Origin: CAZEGV01 sp964511645 | Lineage (GTDB): Bacteria > Bacteroidota > Bacteroidia > Cytophagales > JAAEPT01 | Direction: 5' to 3' | DNA length: 61,667 bases | NCBI GenBank assembly: GCA_964511645.1 | Contig: CAZEGV010000007.1 | Coordinates: forward strand, 1 to 61,667 | In this document: positions 1 through 9,552 of the stretch, one piece after another | Numbering within the stretch: the stretch's first letter is position 1 | Layout of the letters: each line of letters starts with the position of its first letter | The notes under the pieces: model-generated | What the model saw: only the letters and a program-made list of their open reading frames with translations | Database searches by the model: none | What the model was told of the DNA's origin: nothing | Program-made: the position numbers and the translations under genes

Positions 1-2767
1 CTACACCAGGCTTAAAGGTTACTCGTGTATTGCCCAAGTGGTCTTTGATGTGGTACTCGTATTCTATTTGAGTGCCCGTTGAGGCAAACAACACCCTGCC
101 ATCAGCCATACTCAGGTAACTTAATTTTCTGTTTTCATACACAAACCCACCTATATAATGCGTTGAAGTCACACCTACCATAGTACGGTGTACTTTCCCT
201 AACTTCTTGCCACTAGCTGCATAGATAATTGACAGGTTTGCTGTATTAGTACTCAGTCTGGTAGGTAAGTTAAGCAAGGCTGAGTGTTGTATGCTTACGC
301 TATTACTCGGGTCATAGGTAGTATTACCATTCTTGTCAAATATATAATTGTTACTAGTAAATGCCCTAAATCCATGTATATTTTGACTATTGTCTACAAT
401 GCTAAAGGTTCTATTGCCAGTGCTATTGCCTTGGTTATCTTGGTAGCGGTATATCAAGTCATCTATGAGTACTGCTGCTGTGTTTTTATCTGCTTGCTCG
501 TAGCGTTTTAGTCTGGTGAGGTTGCCGTTAAGGTCATAAGCATAGCTGGTGTTGTAACCACCCTGCTCTGTAGTCCAATTGCCTGCATTGTCTTGTGCTA
601 CATAATTGGCGGCGGTGAGTCTATTAAGTCCATCATACTGGTAGGTATAACTTCTTTGTCGCTGAGGGTTGTCAGAAAAAGTTTGGTGTTTGGTATTCCA
701 AATCACGCCAGATAGCAAGCCATCATACCGAGCATTAGCACCAGCTATACCTGCATTGGGTTTGTTATACATCAGTTCTAGGGCAAACAGGTCTTCTTGG
801 TAATCTGTTTTCTGTAAGCTCAAGTCATTGATCTTGGTCAACCAACCTCGTATGTTATAAGCATAATCGATAGACTGCATGGCAACACCGTTATTGAGGT
901 GCAAGTTTTTCTCTATCAACATCCCTAGCTCATTGTACTGGTAGCTACATACTTTTTGTACTGGATGATTATCAATGCGTACAAAACTAGAGGTGGGTCT
1001 ACTCATATGGTCATAACTAAACCCAGTTTTGATACTGTGATTTGCCCCGTCTACCATATGAGTTTCGGTCACAGTTTTGACTTCATACTCATTGTTATAC
1101 ACTACCGCCATAGCATCGGGTAAGCCTGTGAGGTTGAGTATATTATTACTCTTCATTGTAGTAAGCCTGTGGTATTCATCATAAAAATGAACTGATAGCA
1201 AAAAATCACTATTGGAACCTAATATTTTAGTCTTACTAGCAATCATATAGCCCAATAACCGCTCTTCATTAGGATTATCGATACTATAGTCAGCTTGCCC
1301 ATCTTGGTTAATGTCCTTACTGTCGTAGTAGTAAACGTTGAGCACCTCTTCACCTACAGAAGGAAACGTTTTACTTCGTGTGTAGTGATGTGTCCATGTA
1401 TTTGAAGGTTCTTCATACGTTTTGTCACCTTGCACAAACTCACCATAAAGCTGGTCTATCTCTGCTTGAACTTCTATTCGATTTTGATTAGGTTTGGCAA
1501 TAGCACCATTCATAATGGGTCTATTGAGGTAGTCATACTTCACAAACCACCATTTGTCCTGTACCACGAGCTCTGCATTCCTAAACCCTACCAATCGGTC
1601 ATGTTTATCATAAATGTATTCATTGGCTTCTGAGCCTTGCATCCTTGTATGAATCACTCGGTCTCTTTTATCGTATTTATACGATTGTATAAGCTCTTTG
1701 GTGATATTGGCATCCTCAGCTTGTTGGCTATCATTGGCATCTACTACTGCTTCTCTTATGACCCAATGGTTACTACCCATCATTTTAGCCACAGCATTAG
1801 GAGATATTATGTACACCAATCTTAGCAAATCATCATAGATGTGATAAGTACTGGCATAAGTCACTCCACCTGTGTTACCAGAGCCACCTGCCGATACAAA
1901 TGCCCTAGAGTACACTATATTACCAAAACCATCTATATAAGTGTCCACAGGTTTGTGTTGCTCATCCGTAGTACTGATTATAGTCAATTCCCTAGGTCCG
2001 TATACCTCGTCAGAATAGTAGTTACCTTCGGTATCTTGCTTCCATTTCCTGATAGAGTTTCCTATTTTGTTATACACATCAAACTTTCCTTTTGCTGTAT
2101 GCCCACTACCTATTTGCCAATCTTCTCCTACATCTCCCGCTTCTAATATCCTACTCAATGGGCTTTGTTCATATTTTACCGAACCAAAAGCATAATCAGA
2201 TTCTTCTACCTGTTCTAATTTTATATTACTATTGTAGTAGTTTTTTTGCCTATCAAACACTTTTTGACCAAAGCTTGTAGCACCAGGTGTTTGGGGAAAA
2301 GATAAATAGTCATTTTCTTTTCTACCATACTGATCATATTCAAATAGTTTGACAATGTCCTGATGAGCAGGGCTTACCCTGTGTAATATCGTTTGTATAT
2401 TTCTACCTAAGCCATCTACGTATTGTGTAGAGCGTAAGGCATGTTCCTCTCCTAAAGCATCTGCTGCTGCAATGCTCTGGATTCCTTCTTTTTTGATAAC
2501 AGTAACTCTAGTGTAATAAGCTTCGTCTATCTCACATAGCAAAGTTACCGTGGGGCTAGTGGATGATTCAGTAGACTCTGTTATTGTAAATACGTTATCT
2601 TGTATATTGGCATCGTATTCAAACCCATCTACCAATTCTACGCTGTGTATATACTCGTAAGAAGTCTGTACATTGTCAATATTAACAACTTCTCTACACA
2701 CAATCTCCTGAGCGTCTACAAAAACAACAAGCCCAATAGCAAATAATCCAATTAATAATTTTTTCAT
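1..2767 (-). CDS. RHS-repeat/DUF6443-type secreted protein, partial (runs off left edge)
   Basis: The frame is open from an ATG at 2767 to the left edge, about 922 codons, and the stop lies outside the window. Residues 1-19 form a signal peptide (MKKLLIGLFAIGL, cut near VDA-Q). Around residues 112-122 is RSTQYVDGLGR, typical of the DUF6443 domain that starts Bacteroidota RHS proteins. Many YD-type repeats follow (YDQYGR, YDKRDR, YDHMSR, YQYDGLNRL). Near the edge is HIKDHLGNTRVTF, a hallmark of the end of the RHS core. RHS proteins form a shell around a variable, often toxic C-terminus; that part is missing here, so toxin status is unknown. The start follows the stop of the upstream gene by 13 bases, so the two are probably co-transcribed. 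The frame was checked at several points and is continuous. Confidence 0.85.
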   Translation of the reverse strand, partial: MKKLLIGLFAIGLVVFVDAQEIVCREVVNIDNVQTSYEYIHSVELVDGFEYDANIQDNVFTITESTESSTSPTVTLLCEIDEAYYTRVTVIKKEGIQSIAAADALGEEHALRSTQYVDGLGRNIQTILHRVSPAHQDIVKLFEYDQYGRKENDYLSFPQTPGATSFGQKVFDRQKNYYNSNIKLEQVEESDYAFGSVKYEQSPLSRILEAGDVGEDWQIGSGHTAKGKFDVYNKIGNSIRKWKQDTEGNYYSDEVYGPRELTIISTTDEQHKPVDTYIDGFGNIVYSRAFVSAGGSGNTGGVTYASTYHIYDDLLRLVYIISPNAVAKMMGSNHWVIREAVVDANDSQQAEDANITKELIQSYKYDKRDRVIHTRMQGSEANEYIYDKHDRLVGFRNAELVVQDKWWFVKYDYLNRPIMNGAIAKPNQNRIEVQAEIDQLYGEFVQGDKTYEEPSNTWTHHYTRSKTFPSVGEEVLNVYYYDSKDINQDGQADYSIDNPNEERLLGYMIASKTKILGSNSDFLLSVHFYDEYHRLTTMKSNNILNLTGLPDAMAVVYNNEYEVKTVTETHMVDGANHSIKTGFSYDHMSRPTSSFVRIDNHPVQKVCSYQYNELGMLIEKNLHLNNGVAMQSIDYAYNIRGWLTKINDLSLQKTDYQEDLFALELMYNKPNAGIAGANARYDGLLSGVIWNTKHQTFSDNPQRQRSYTYQYDGLNRLTAANYVAQDNAGNWTTEQGGYNTSYAYDLNGNLTRLKRYEQADKNTAAVLIDDLIYRYQDNQGNSTGNRTFSIVDNSQNIHGFRAFTSNNYIFDKNGNTTYDPSNSVSIQHSALLNLPTRLSTNTANLSIIYAASGKKLGKVHRTMVGVTSTHYIGGFVYENRKLSYLSMADGRVLFASTGTQIEYEYHIKDHLGNTRVTFKPGV

Positions 2768-2780
2768 CTTCACAAGAGGC

Positions 2781-5700
2781 TTAGTTTCCTTGGTTTAAGA
2801 GTGATACCGATATAGTATACCTCGCAGGTGAAAAAACTACTTTTCCATCCTCATCTTTCACTAATAATACGATGTTATAATTCGATTCATTAAGTACTGG
2901 TAGGCTAATTGTCGAAGTATGATTACTTAAGGTTACATCATTTACCACCCATTCATAACTAAGTACCTCTCCAAAATCATCAACAACTTCTGCTTCTAAC
3001 ACAAAATCATCACCTACTTTGGTTGCTTTAATACTTGCCCCCGACAATAAAAAAGCCGTAGGTCCTATGTGATAATCATCACTATTATGTATCCTCACGT
3101 TTAGATCAAAAGGGACAGTGTTTAGCCTGTTAAAATCTACAGGTATACCCCAAGTATAAATAGGTGAGGTCGTCGTCGTTGCATCTCCATTTACAGTCCA
3201 CCGCACATCTCTAATAGACCCTGCATTGTTAACCTCAAACCGTATTGTATTTTTGTTCACCCAACGCCATTGAGATGAAATTGACAAGACAGCTTCCTCA
3301 ACAAAATCCGTTAATAAAATTTGCCTGTCTTGGCTAATTATCTCCCCACCTTGTTTCACAGTGAGTAAAATCTTTGTTGTATAGTAATCATTATGTACAT
3401 CTTCTAAACTTACTGATACACCATTTTTTGTGGTAACAACAGGTACTCCATCTCTAATCTGAATAAATGTCCATTCATATTCAAATTGGTTAATGTCAAC
3501 ATCACCTGCTATTATTGGCCATACAGCGCTTGCCTGATAATATAGATGCTTAGTGCCTAGTTTTCTGTCTAAACTTATTTGAACATGATAAGCTTTCTCT
3601 TCACCAAAACTATACTGATAACGATGAGTGAGGTCCCCTTTAAAGTTTTCCTTGGTAAGGATTCGTCCAAAACTATCGTATTGATAACGAGAGGTTTTTT
3701 GATTGGCACTAGTCTTGGATGTTATGCCATATACCAAATCATAAGCGTTATAAGATATAATTGCATTCTTTGGCCTAAACATCAAGTCATCTACAAAAAA
3801 TGAAGTAGATTGGTCTTCATTGATGATATCGCAATACAGCACATAGTCTGCTATATTACTTACAGTACTGTGATTGCTTACTTCATCCCAGTCAATATCT
3901 ACCTCTATGTATTGCCACTCCCCGTTACTTGCCCCAAACCTAGTTTCTTTAACTATGTTAGTAGGCAAGGTATTAAACTGAGCATCACTCAATTGAGATG
4001 GATAAATTCGGATTAGCCCTTTATTGTCTCCCAGTCCACTTGCTTTCACTCTTGCCGAGAAGGTATAAATATGATGCTGACCAGAAGGTCTAAAAGCTTT
4101 ATGAACCACTCCCCTTTCTCCACTATTACCTCCAGCTGGGATTTCAAAAGATTTCAATCCTGTATATGCTTCGTTTACTGCGAAATGCTCACTAGTATAC
4201 ATCCAATAATCTCTGTCTTGGTCATTTACATTGTACTCAAACCCATAATAGCTAAATTCATTTCCTATAAGCTCATCCGAATCAGCTACTTGACAACCTG
4301 CACAGGTAGCCATGGGTAAACTTCTTTCATAACCCCAAATACTAGCTATTGTCAAGCCACTCCTTCCAGTAGCTTGCAACAAATTATTATAACGGTCGTA
4401 TTGCTCATAAGTGCTTTCTAAAGCATAACGTGAGTCTCTTGTCAATTGTTTGTCTTGTGTACCTGAAATAAATACAGGGTTAAATATCGCCTTGTCTATC
4501 GCCTTATCTAACTCAAGACTATAAACTTGTTTTAAGTGCAAGTTTACAGGTGTTTTGTCTTCCCCAGAAGGAAACTCTATAGTGTTATAGCCTAATAACT
4601 CTTTGGTGTCATAACTATTTAAAGTTGACCCAACGAGCCTAAAGTCATTCCAATGTGGCTTCTTAATCTCAGTAGTGGTTTCTACAGGTATTTGCAACAA
4701 TCTTTTTTGTCGGGCAGTATAAAGTGCCCAAGTTTCACTGTCATAATTGCTATTGTCTATCTCAATAGGATAATCAATAGGGTAAGTAAACATGGTTTTG
4801 ACCATCGCTCCATCAGCACCCTCGTATGTGCTAGAGCGAGTGTACATGTTTTCTCCTATTATTGTATATTCAGTGGTTTGACTTGTGGTAACTGACCGAC
4901 TAGGAACAACTTGAGAATAAGCTTTATTAATGACTTTACTAGGCATTAATGCCACCTGCATAAAAAGTGAGTACTGATTCCAACGTATTGAGTTACCATT
5001 ATCTCTAATGGATATTGCACTCTCTTTTTGGATTTCTCCATTTTTATTTATCGCTATTGTCTCATATTCATACTTTGTTTCTATCAAAACATGCCCTTGT
5101 TCGTCAAATGTTTTAATGTCATCAATGACACTATAGGGTTCTATGTCGCCATTAGGTAATTGTTTAGGACTAAAGTAGGTAAAAGGTTTAAGCGTAGATG
5201 AATTGGTGCCTCCTTCTGTGTAATCTTGGTAATTAAGAGGTGTATGATAAGTGTATTCTGTTTTACCATTTCCCGTTTGAAAAACTTTTACTTTTTCATA
5301 ACCAATAGCATCTCCATACATATTTTCTAAAGCAGCGATAGAAGTGAACGTTTGATCATATACAGGCAACTGAAATGCCTTTCCATCTTCATATTCATAA
5401 TGAGTAATAATTGATGTGTTATCTTGTTTGTTTTCAGGTATCACATCAATCTGTTTGACACGAAGCCCCCCTACAAATATTTCTCCAAGCGTTGGATCAA
5501 TAAAACGATTAGATTCATAGCTAAACTTTACCTCACCATCTAACGGATATTTAATACCACTTAATAAGCCTGATTGACAATCTATTTCGGAAACATTACG
5601 GTCTATTAATGCAAAAGTAGTTAGGGTCTTGTACAAACCCTCTACTGAAATAGTTGTAGGTGCATTGCTTATATCTTCTCCGATAAGAGGATAACTCCCT

Positions 5701-7190
5701 GTGCTATACTGCTTTGGAAATGGGAAAACAAGATTTCCAGAATACTCTACTTCTTTAAAATAACCCCAATGATCTTTATGGAAAGATATACGATTAGGTA
5801 AACGTTTATTTTTGTACTCAAAACGGTATGGCCTTCTGGCAATCTTCCCTTCATTGTCGTATTCTTGCACTTGACTAAGGTACATTCTCCAACTATTAGC
5901 ATTTTCAATATCACCCTCTATATAATATTGAGGGTATTTATCCGTTTCAGGAAGTTCGTCAAATAGACCACTTAACCTAGCTATTTTTTCTGCAGAAAAA
6001 CCCCATTCATACACCCCTGGCACACTATTATTGTAAACAAAGTCATACTTAAACGCAATGCTATTTTTTAATTTTCCGCTAAACCTATCTTGTAATACAA
6101 CGCTATTTAATTTCTTGCCCAAAGTCAAATCTGGGCGATGATTACCATAAGTCAATATTATTTTTTCTAATGGGGATTCTACCTCAGTTAATAACTCCTG
6201 GTACACATATACTGCTTGAGAAGCCAGTCTCCATTGCCCTTCTGCAATTGCTTTGGGTGTGGTCACTGCTAGATTTTGATAAACGATTAAATTTTTATCA
6301 TACTTAAATAAAATTTCTCGATTAGACGCATCTCTCATCTTAGTAATTTTCCAAGCGGAATTATAAGCTACTCTATTAAATACTCTTCCTGAATATATAT
6401 CATCAATTACAGTAAGTTCAGGTTTCGCAAACTCATAATAATTACCTAAATCGTCCCAAATTTTAAATACCTTTGCGTCATACGGTATATGAGTAAACGA
6501 CCCCAATTCTTTAAAAACATCAGGAGTGTGAAGTCCAATTTCAAATTCTATTTTGACATTAGAGACTCCTAAGCTTTTGAATCTTTTTTCTTGGTCATCA
6601 TAGATGAATTTCACAGAACCACTTGGTAAATTAAGTGTAAAAACATCTGGTTCAGTATCGTGAAACTCATGATGATAATCACTTTTTCGGATAATTTGAT
6701 TCATCCCTATTTCACTATTTAGAAATCTATCTCTTAATCTCTCATTATACGTCCCAATACCATTAGAAACTGTTGAGCGCCTAATATATCTAGTAAAAAA
6801 CCCTGAAGTTCTAATCTCTACAAAGTTAAAGTTTTCAACATCTATTCCAGACCAATTCTTAGTACAATCTGGTAATCCTCTTACCTCTCTTGTGATAATA
6901 GGCCCGCCGTATATTTGCCAACCTAAGCCCGCTTCACCAGCTATTTGGTCTACCTTTACTCCCCTCGCTTTGTAATTAAGCCCAATAGGTACAGACATAC
7001 TTGCTGTACCTATTGTTGCAAGAGGAACAGTTACGTCTAACACTCCCGTATGTAAGTCCACATCGTAACCAGTAGTCACTTTTGTATTAGGATTGGTTCC
7101 AGGTGAAAAACCACCATTAGAAAAAGGTACTTGGGCTTTTACTTGCCACAAACCACCTATTAACAAACACAATATCGAAAATCGCCTCAT
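2781..7190 (-). CDS. Large secreted SpvB/RHS-type surface protein
   Basis: 1469 aa with an N-terminal signal peptide (MRRFSILCLLIGGLWQVKA). Residues about 40-105 carry motifs seen in Bacteroidota RHS-partner proteins: TGVLDVTVPL, then GLNYKARGVKVDQ and GLGWQIYGGPIITREVRG. The middle is rich in beta-strand and YD-like segments (YEYEDGKAFQLP, YDSFGRILTKE). The last 250 or so residues look like two Ig/PKD-like modules (YTWGIPVDFN, YEWVVNDVTL). No T9SS C-terminal signal is obvious. It ends 13 bases before the DUF6443 protein and probably works with it, as the front half of a two-gene RHS system. Function unknown; a surface shell, adhesin or toxin carrier is an inference. Confidence 0.8.
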   Translation of the reverse strand: MRRFSILCLLIGGLWQVKAQVPFSNGGFSPGTNPNTKVTTGYDVDLHTGVLDVTVPLATIGTASMSVPIGLNYKARGVKVDQIAGEAGLGWQIYGGPIITREVRGLPDCTKNWSGIDVENFNFVEIRTSGFFTRYIRRSTVSNGIGTYNERLRDRFLNSEIGMNQIIRKSDYHHEFHDTEPDVFTLNLPSGSVKFIYDDQEKRFKSLGVSNVKIEFEIGLHTPDVFKELGSFTHIPYDAKVFKIWDDLGNYYEFAKPELTVIDDIYSGRVFNRVAYNSAWKITKMRDASNREILFKYDKNLIVYQNLAVTTPKAIAEGQWRLASQAVYVYQELLTEVESPLEKIILTYGNHRPDLTLGKKLNSVVLQDRFSGKLKNSIAFKYDFVYNNSVPGVYEWGFSAEKIARLSGLFDELPETDKYPQYYIEGDIENANSWRMYLSQVQEYDNEGKIARRPYRFEYKNKRLPNRISFHKDHWGYFKEVEYSGNLVFPFPKQYSTGSYPLIGEDISNAPTTISVEGLYKTLTTFALIDRNVSEIDCQSGLLSGIKYPLDGEVKFSYESNRFIDPTLGEIFVGGLRVKQIDVIPENKQDNTSIITHYEYEDGKAFQLPVYDQTFTSIAALENMYGDAIGYEKVKVFQTGNGKTEYTYHTPLNYQDYTEGGTNSSTLKPFTYFSPKQLPNGDIEPYSVIDDIKTFDEQGHVLIETKYEYETIAINKNGEIQKESAISIRDNGNSIRWNQYSLFMQVALMPSKVINKAYSQVVPSRSVTTSQTTEYTIIGENMYTRSSTYEGADGAMVKTMFTYPIDYPIEIDNSNYDSETWALYTARQKRLLQIPVETTTEIKKPHWNDFRLVGSTLNSYDTKELLGYNTIEFPSGEDKTPVNLHLKQVYSLELDKAIDKAIFNPVFISGTQDKQLTRDSRYALESTYEQYDRYNNLLQATGRSGLTIASIWGYERSLPMATCAGCQVADSDELIGNEFSYYGFEYNVNDQDRDYWMYTSEHFAVNEAYTGLKSFEIPAGGNSGERGVVHKAFRPSGQHHIYTFSARVKASGLGDNKGLIRIYPSQLSDAQFNTLPTNIVKETRFGASNGEWQYIEVDIDWDEVSNHSTVSNIADYVLYCDIINEDQSTSFFVDDLMFRPKNAIISYNAYDLVYGITSKTSANQKTSRYQYDSFGRILTKENFKGDLTHRYQYSFGEEKAYHVQISLDRKLGTKHLYYQASAVWPIIAGDVDINQFEYEWTFIQIRDGVPVVTTKNGVSVSLEDVHNDYYTTKILLTVKQGGEIISQDRQILLTDFVEEAVLSISSQWRWVNKNTIRFEVNNAGSIRDVRWTVNGDATTTTSPIYTWGIPVDFNRLNTVPFDLNVRIHNSDDYHIGPTAFLLSGASIKATKVGDDFVLEAEVVDDFGEVLSYEWVVNDVTLSNHTSTISLPVLNESNYNIVLLVKDEDGKVVFSPARYTISVSLLNQGN

Positions 7191-7246
7191 TTTTATTAAA
7201 ATTATTATCTCAATGAAAAAAAAATCAAAGAATGTTATTCGTTTTT

Positions 7247-8050
7247 TTAATTGCCACTTACTTCGTTGAGTCGATTAATCTGTTTTTGCAAATTAATAAC
7301 ATGTAGCGTCAATTCTTCTACCTTTTCTAGCAAGACTCTGTTCATCTCTGCAAGGTCTTGCCCTTCTTTATCTACCTCTGTAGCAGAGAGGACATTAGGT
7401 AAGTGATGATGAGTGTTAATGTATTTTTCTAACTCGCTTAGCTTCATTAATTGATAACTATCATTAAATACATAATCTGGCCAATCTGGAGAGCCTTCTC
7501 TAGCTACTTTTATTTTATCCGTAAGAATACCTCCAGAAACAAACAGGCGATAACTAGCAAGCATATTGTTAGTGCCCAATCCAACCTTATTATATTGATT
7601 ATTTAATAATAATTTAGAACCATTTCCAGTCCAAAACAAGTTAGGTACATTAAGAGTAGTGTCACCATCACCTGTAATACTTGGACCGTCTAAAGTATAA
7701 TCAATACTTACAATTAAATTTTCTGTTTCATTTTGTACAGCCGCACCAAATCCAATCGTTACAGTTGCACCTGAGTCTATAGAGGCATTATAACTTTCTG
7801 GTGTAATTATTAGCCTCCTTATACCAGAAGTACTGGTCGCAGAATCAATATAGACACCATTCCAAAGGCTATTAATTGTACCTTTATATTCTACCGTTAC
7901 AGACCAATCTGTAACGTCCGTTTGAGGTTGTATTTTTATCTCAGCATTATACCCAGTCCCCCAGCTAGAAACTATATGAGAGCTTACATCTTGTGAAAAG
8001 GATATTGTTGTAAATAAGCTTAATCCAAAAGCTAAAATTTTCTTCATCAT
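7247..8050 (-). CDS. Secreted protein with CBM2-like domain and C-terminal coiled coil
   Basis: 267 aa. A signal peptide (about residues 1-19, ending SFSQ) is followed by a region resembling the bacterial cellulose-binding CBM2 fold: SSWGTGYNAEIKI, then WSVTVEY, then a spaced W and beta strands to about residue 125. The C-terminal 75 residues carry the pattern KLSELEKYINTHHHLPNV, then a leucine-rich coiled coil (VLLEKVEELTLHVINLQKQI). That pattern ends many Bacteroidota secreted repeat proteins and resembles phage-fibre chaperone ends. It lies 56 bases upstream of the 1469-aa protein and may lead the operon. The ATG at 8047 is an equally good start. Carbohydrate binding is inferred from the fold only. 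Confidence 0.75.
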   Translation of the reverse strand: MMKKILAFGLSLFTTISFSQDVSSHIVSSWGTGYNAEIKIQPQTDVTDWSVTVEYKGTINSLWNGVYIDSATSTSGIRRLIITPESYNASIDSGATVTIGFGAAVQNETENLIVSIDYTLDGPSITGDGDTTLNVPNLFWTGNGSKLLLNNQYNKVGLGTNNMLASYRLFVSGGILTDKIKVAREGSPDWPDYVFNDSYQLMKLSELEKYINTHHHLPNVLSATEVDKEGQDLAEMNRVLLEKVEELTLHVINLQKQINRLNEVSGN

Positions 8051-8312
8051 TTTTATTAAATTGATTTTTATTCCAATAATTAAACTTACACATTTTAATA
8101 TTAAAATTTCTTAAAATTCGAAAGTTATTAACACTTATGAGTATCTAACACTATTTTCGTAAAAACACTTAACATCTGTTCCCTTTTTCTTGGGAAGGAA
8201 GATTATTCCTCATAATACTTTATACAAAGTCATTAAAAAAATTGGACTAGAATATGACTTTTTAGATTATAAAAAAGTTTAGATTTTCTATTAATGACCG
8301 TGCAAGGACTTA
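8051..8312. other. Intergenic region upstream of the CBM2-like gene
   Basis: About 260 bases of AT-rich sequence between the CBM2-like gene and the MITE. I see no coding frame, no tRNA and no clear TAnnTTTG box. The promoter of the surface-protein operon should be here but could not be placed. Confidence 0.5.
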
Positions 8313-8466
8313 TACCATTTTGATCGTAATATGCGTCTAGATTGAATTGTTTTTTGTATTATTAAGGCAAAATAATTTAGCATAACTAGTTACGGTAGAT
8401 TATTTTAACGAAGAGAATGTGAAAAACAAACAAGATAATTGACGTAGATTATAGTCAATATGGTAT
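8313..8466 (+). mobile_element. MITE copy 1 (154 bp, TA-flanked, imperfect terminal inverted repeats)
   Basis: Begins TACCATTTTGATCGTAAT and ends ATTATAGTCAATATGGTAT, giving inverted ends with about 15 of 19 positions paired. It is flanked on both sides by TA (8311-8312 and 8467-8468). It shares long identical blocks with a second copy at 56625-56782 on the other strand: a 19-base block at 8338-8356 and an 18-base block containing TTTTAACGAAGAGA. It has no coding capacity. The TA flanks suggest mobilisation by an IS630/Tc1-mariner-type transposase located elsewhere (inference). It ends two bases before the stop codon of the glycosyltransferase gene. Confidence 0.8.
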
Positions 8467-8468
8467 TA

Positions 8469-9356
8469 CTACCAAAACGTAAGTAATTCAAAACCCAATC
8501 GATACCATTTTAACCTATTTTTATCCTTCATTAAGCCTATATACCGCTTTACAATATCTTTATAACCACAGCGATAAGCATGTCGAGACTCGTATTTTAT
8601 ACGGGCATCCCAAGCCTTCAGTTCTTCAGCTGTCTCACACCAATTATGAGCCTGCTCACAAACTCGATAAGTGCTTTCAAACATCTTTTTATAGCCTATT
8701 TTTGTCAATTGAGAAGAAAGAGACTCCCCCACTTTCCTACGCTTAGTGAGTACTTTTGGAATGTAAGCGACCTTCGTCAACCTACTCGACCGCAATACAA
8801 AATCAAAATCTTCATAAGCCAATGATTCATCATAACCACCAAGCTCATCAAACACACTTTTCCGCACCATAATAGAAGACGGTTCATAAACGTGTTTCAT
8901 TAGTACCTCCGAAAAAACATTTCCGCTAGGCAATAAATCACCTTCTGCTCTATGATTAGTCAAAAAAGCACCTTTATCATCTATGTATTCAGTATTTGTA
9001 TAAACAACTCCCGTCTCTGTATCCGACTCAAAACACTTTATTTGCTCCGCTATCCGATTAAAAAGCATCACATCATCCGTAGCAAAATCAATAATATATT
9101 CACCCTTCGCCAATATCAACCCCTCATTAAATGACTTACAATTTCCTTGATTTTTATCATGTAGCACAAGTTCAACCTCAGAATTATCCGAATAATATTC
9201 TTTTAGTAATTTTTGACTATTATCTGTACTGGCATCATCTATTACTATTATCTGAATAGCCGAATAATCTTGAGCCAAAACAGAATCTACCGCCTCAATT
9301 AAGAACTGAGCGTGATTGTAACATAAACAAATAACGGTGACAAGAGAGTTTTTCAT
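8469..9356 (-). CDS. Glycosyltransferase family 2
   Basis: 295 aa. The N-terminus has the GT-A pattern VTVICLCYNHAQFLIEAVDSVLAQ, then IIVIDDASTDNS. FATDDVMLF around residue 95 is the likely DxD-type metal/nucleotide-sugar site, and GGYDESLAYEDFDFVLR lies around 190. It probably transfers a sugar from a nucleotide donor to a surface polysaccharide or glycan. I use the ATG at 9356; a TTG five codons upstream is possible but less likely. The gene is preceded by a perfect palindrome and a hairpin repeat in its leader. A MITE abuts its 3' end, so the last residues (LTFW) may have been altered by that insertion. Confidence 0.9.
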   Translation of the reverse strand: MKNSLVTVICLCYNHAQFLIEAVDSVLAQDYSAIQIIVIDDASTDNSQKLLKEYYSDNSEVELVLHDKNQGNCKSFNEGLILAKGEYIIDFATDDVMLFNRIAEQIKCFESDTETGVVYTNTEYIDDKGAFLTNHRAEGDLLPSGNVFSEVLMKHVYEPSSIMVRKSVFDELGGYDESLAYEDFDFVLRSSRLTKVAYIPKVLTKRRKVGESLSSQLTKIGYKKMFESTYRVCEQAHNWCETAEELKAWDARIKYESRHAYRCGYKDIVKRYIGLMKDKNRLKWYRLGFELLTFW

Positions 9357-9390
9357 GTTTTCTAAAATCAACTTTAACTTAAGGAGCTTC

Positions 9391-9423
9391 CTATTTATGT
9401 GTTTTCAAAAAACACATAAATAG
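9391..9423. repeat. Perfect 33-bp palindrome (15-bp arms, 3-base loop)
   Basis: The arm CTATTTATGTGTTTT is followed by CAA and the exact reverse complement. It lies 35 bases upstream of the glycosyltransferase start and adjoins the hairpin repeat at 9423-9527. It has no T-tract on the transcribed side, so it is not a standard terminator. It may be a structured leader, an operator or part of the neighbouring repeat. Confidence 0.75.
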
Positions 9424-9527
9424 TCGGGCTATTCGCTATATCTTTTTTGTTTTTTTTCCTGTGTTTGATATTTCGACAAGCTCAATATGACACAGAAAAA
9501 AACAAAAAAGGATGCCGCTGCCATCCC
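9423..9527 (-). repeat. Dispersed hairpin repeat, copy C
   Basis: On the minus strand it reads GGGATGGCAGCGGCATCC, a long T-rich/A-rich hairpin, then AAAGATATAGCGAATAGCCCGAC. The flanks match copies at 41668-41730 and 57186-57240, while the hairpin stem differs. The stem pairs CTTTTTTGTTTTTTT with its complement apart from a small bulge. The loop contains GAGCTTGTCGAAATA. It lies between the HAD phosphatase and glycosyltransferase genes. Confidence 0.65.
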
Positions 9528-9552
9528 TAAGCCTTACGCAAAGCGTACAAAC

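Noticed and set aside
284..2280. Several plus-strand frames of 60-100 codons in the left 2.3 kb
   Set aside because: They are antisense to the continuous minus-strand RHS/DUF6443 frame and show no family pattern.
8502..8514. ATACCATTTTAAC inside the glycosyltransferase gene, identical to the end of MITE copy 2
   Set aside because: It encodes a plausible RLKWYR segment and lacks any further MITE sequence.
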